Made by a program: the position numbers and the translations under genes. Under the pieces are notes generated by a model. It was not told where the DNA came from and did not search any database. It saw only the letters and a program-made list of their open reading frames with translations. From an uncultured Lachnospiraceae bacterium (GTDB lineage Bacteria > Bacillota > Clostridia > Lachnospirales > Lachnospiraceae), in NCBI GenBank assembly GCA_946538445.1, contig CAMNGO010000119.1:1-6387 (forward strand): a stretch of 6,387 bases of DNA, in the 5' to 3' direction. How positions within the stretch are numbered: the stretch's first letter is position 1; each line of letters starts with the position of its first letter. Shown in pieces: positions 5,916 through 6,387 of this stretch.

Positions 5916-5919
5916 AAAA
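5916..5919. repeat. Right copy of a possible 4-bp target duplication, AAAA
   Basis: AAAA follows the right tip and matches the left flank. The next bases, GTGCTTGCAAAAAAC, resemble the element's own end sequence (AAAAGTGC also occurs at 2675-2682). The site may therefore have been chosen for that likeness, or a remnant of an earlier element may lie here. Confidence 0.5.
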
Positions 5920-5937
5920 GTGCTTGCAAAAAACATT

Positions 5938-6183
5938 ATGGCAGTTTCTTACAAGAAGTTGTTCAAATTGTTGATTGATCGCGACATGAAGAAGAAGGAT
6001 TTCAAGGAGCTTACTGGTATCAGCCAGGGCACTTTGAATAAGCTTCAGAACGGTGGCAACGTCATGGTGGATGTGCTGGAGAAGATCTGCCTGAACATGG
6101 ATTGTAACATTGAAGACATCATGGAGATCTACCCCGATCCGGTTGACAGTACCAAAAAACGTACAGCTAGGTCGGTACAATAA
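5938..6183 (+). CDS. Small Cro/C1-type HTH regulator (YozG-like)
   Basis: This 81-residue DNA-binding protein resembles the short YozG-like group of the XRE family. The body reads AVSYKKLFKLLIDRDMKKKD, then FKELTGISQGTLNKLQNGGNV. The helix-turn-helix is at about residues 17-38, followed by MVDVLEKICLNMDCNIEDIM (43-62), the usual last helices. A short basic tail ends the protein. I chose ATG 5938 because MAVSYKKL is where family similarity begins. The in-frame ATG at 5896 lies inside the IS right end and would add 14 unrelated residues. Neither start has a visible ribosome-binding site: only 18 bases separate 5938 from the putative target duplication. The gene lies 18 bp before the brxA-like gene, so it may regulate that operon; this is inference from position. 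Confidence 0.85.
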   Translation: MAVSYKKLFKLLIDRDMKKKDFKELTGISQGTLNKLQNGGNVMVDVLEKICLNMDCNIEDIMEIYPDPVDSTKKRTARSVQ

Positions 6184-6201
6184 GAATGGAGAGTTGCGTA
6201 A

Positions 6202-6387
6202 ATGAACAGAAAAGATTACAGCGCCGGTGCTGTAAAGCATTCTTTCTGGTTTATGGAATTCCGCAAGGTTGTATCTCTCCGGTCTGAGGGAAAAACGTGG
6301 GAAGAAATAAAGCGGCTGAATGAAGAAGAGAATATCTTCGGAGCACCGACTGTTCTGCGTGCAACGCAGATTTTCAATACTGTTTCT
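6202..6387 (+). CDS. brxA: BrxA-like protein (DUF1819), N-terminal 62 residues; BREX phage-defence operon
   Basis: The frame is open from ATG 6202 to the window edge, so the 3' part is missing. The visible sequence MNRKDYSAGAVKHSFWFMEF, then RKVVSLRSEGKTWEEIKRLN, then EEENIFGAPTVLRATQIFNT matches my recollection of the DUF1819/BrxA N-terminus: an initial YSAG, an aromatic FWF/ExRKV helix, a GKxxEEIK helix and an ENxxxAxxxxRAxxI helix. BrxA is a small helical DNA-binding protein of about 200 residues. It is normally the first gene of BREX loci, followed in type 1 by brxB, brxC, pglX, pglZ and brxL. The start is supported by GGAGAG at 6188-6193. The 18-bp gap after the HTH gene suggests one transcript. 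Whether the rest of the locus is present cannot be seen. Confidence 0.85.
   Translation, partial: MNRKDYSAGAVKHSFWFMEFRKVVSLRSEGKTWEEIKRLNEEENIFGAPTVLRATQIFNTVS

Noticed and set aside
5753..5974. Plus-strand frame crossing the right IS end
   Set aside because: It runs through the inverted repeat and into the HTH gene in a different frame; the composition is Cys/Lys-rich noise and no good start site is present.

Overview
The window looks like Firmicutes/Clostridia DNA, probably Lachnospiraceae. This rests on strong purine-rich Shine-Dalgarno sites, intermediate GC, and the style of the flavoprotein, MarR, IS21 and YozG-like proteins. It is an inference from protein character, not a database match. 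Every gene I accept lies on the + strand.

Region 1 (about 1-1476). The charged C-terminal tail of an unidentified protein is followed after 25 bp by a 385-residue protein. That protein joins a HIRAN DNA-binding domain to a DnaQ-type (DEDDh) exonuclease fold whose later active-site positions look altered. Short tandem repeats overlap the stop codons of both genes: two 10-bp units at the first and five 14-bp units at the second.

Region 2 (1477-2629). A small unrecognised gene is followed, in the same frame after a single TAG, by the C-terminal half of an OhrR/MarR-type regulator that has lost its recognition-helix region. Next comes an intact flavodoxin-fold, iron-sulfur-flavoprotein-like reductase, and then a strong intrinsic terminator.

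Region 3 (2670-5915). This is a complete IS21-family element of 3,246 bp. It carries istA, istB and an unusual third gene, chained by two 8-bp ATG/stop overlaps. Each end is a 60-bp imperfect inverted repeat holding three TGCA-centred sites spaced exactly 23 bp apart, and the same distance from both tips. AAAA lies on both sides as a possible 4-bp target duplication. Two RNA hairpins precede istA, and one overlaps its ribosome-binding site.

Region 4 (5938-6387). A small YozG-like Cro/C1 regulator sits 18 bp before a gene cut by the window edge. The 62 visible residues of that gene match the N-terminus of BrxA (DUF1819), usually the first gene of a BREX phage-defence operon. The insertion sequence lies between the upstream terminator and this regulator-brxA pair, 18 bp before the regulator's start codon. 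It has therefore probably displaced or replaced the promoter of the defence operon. The rest of the BREX system, if present, lies beyond the right edge.
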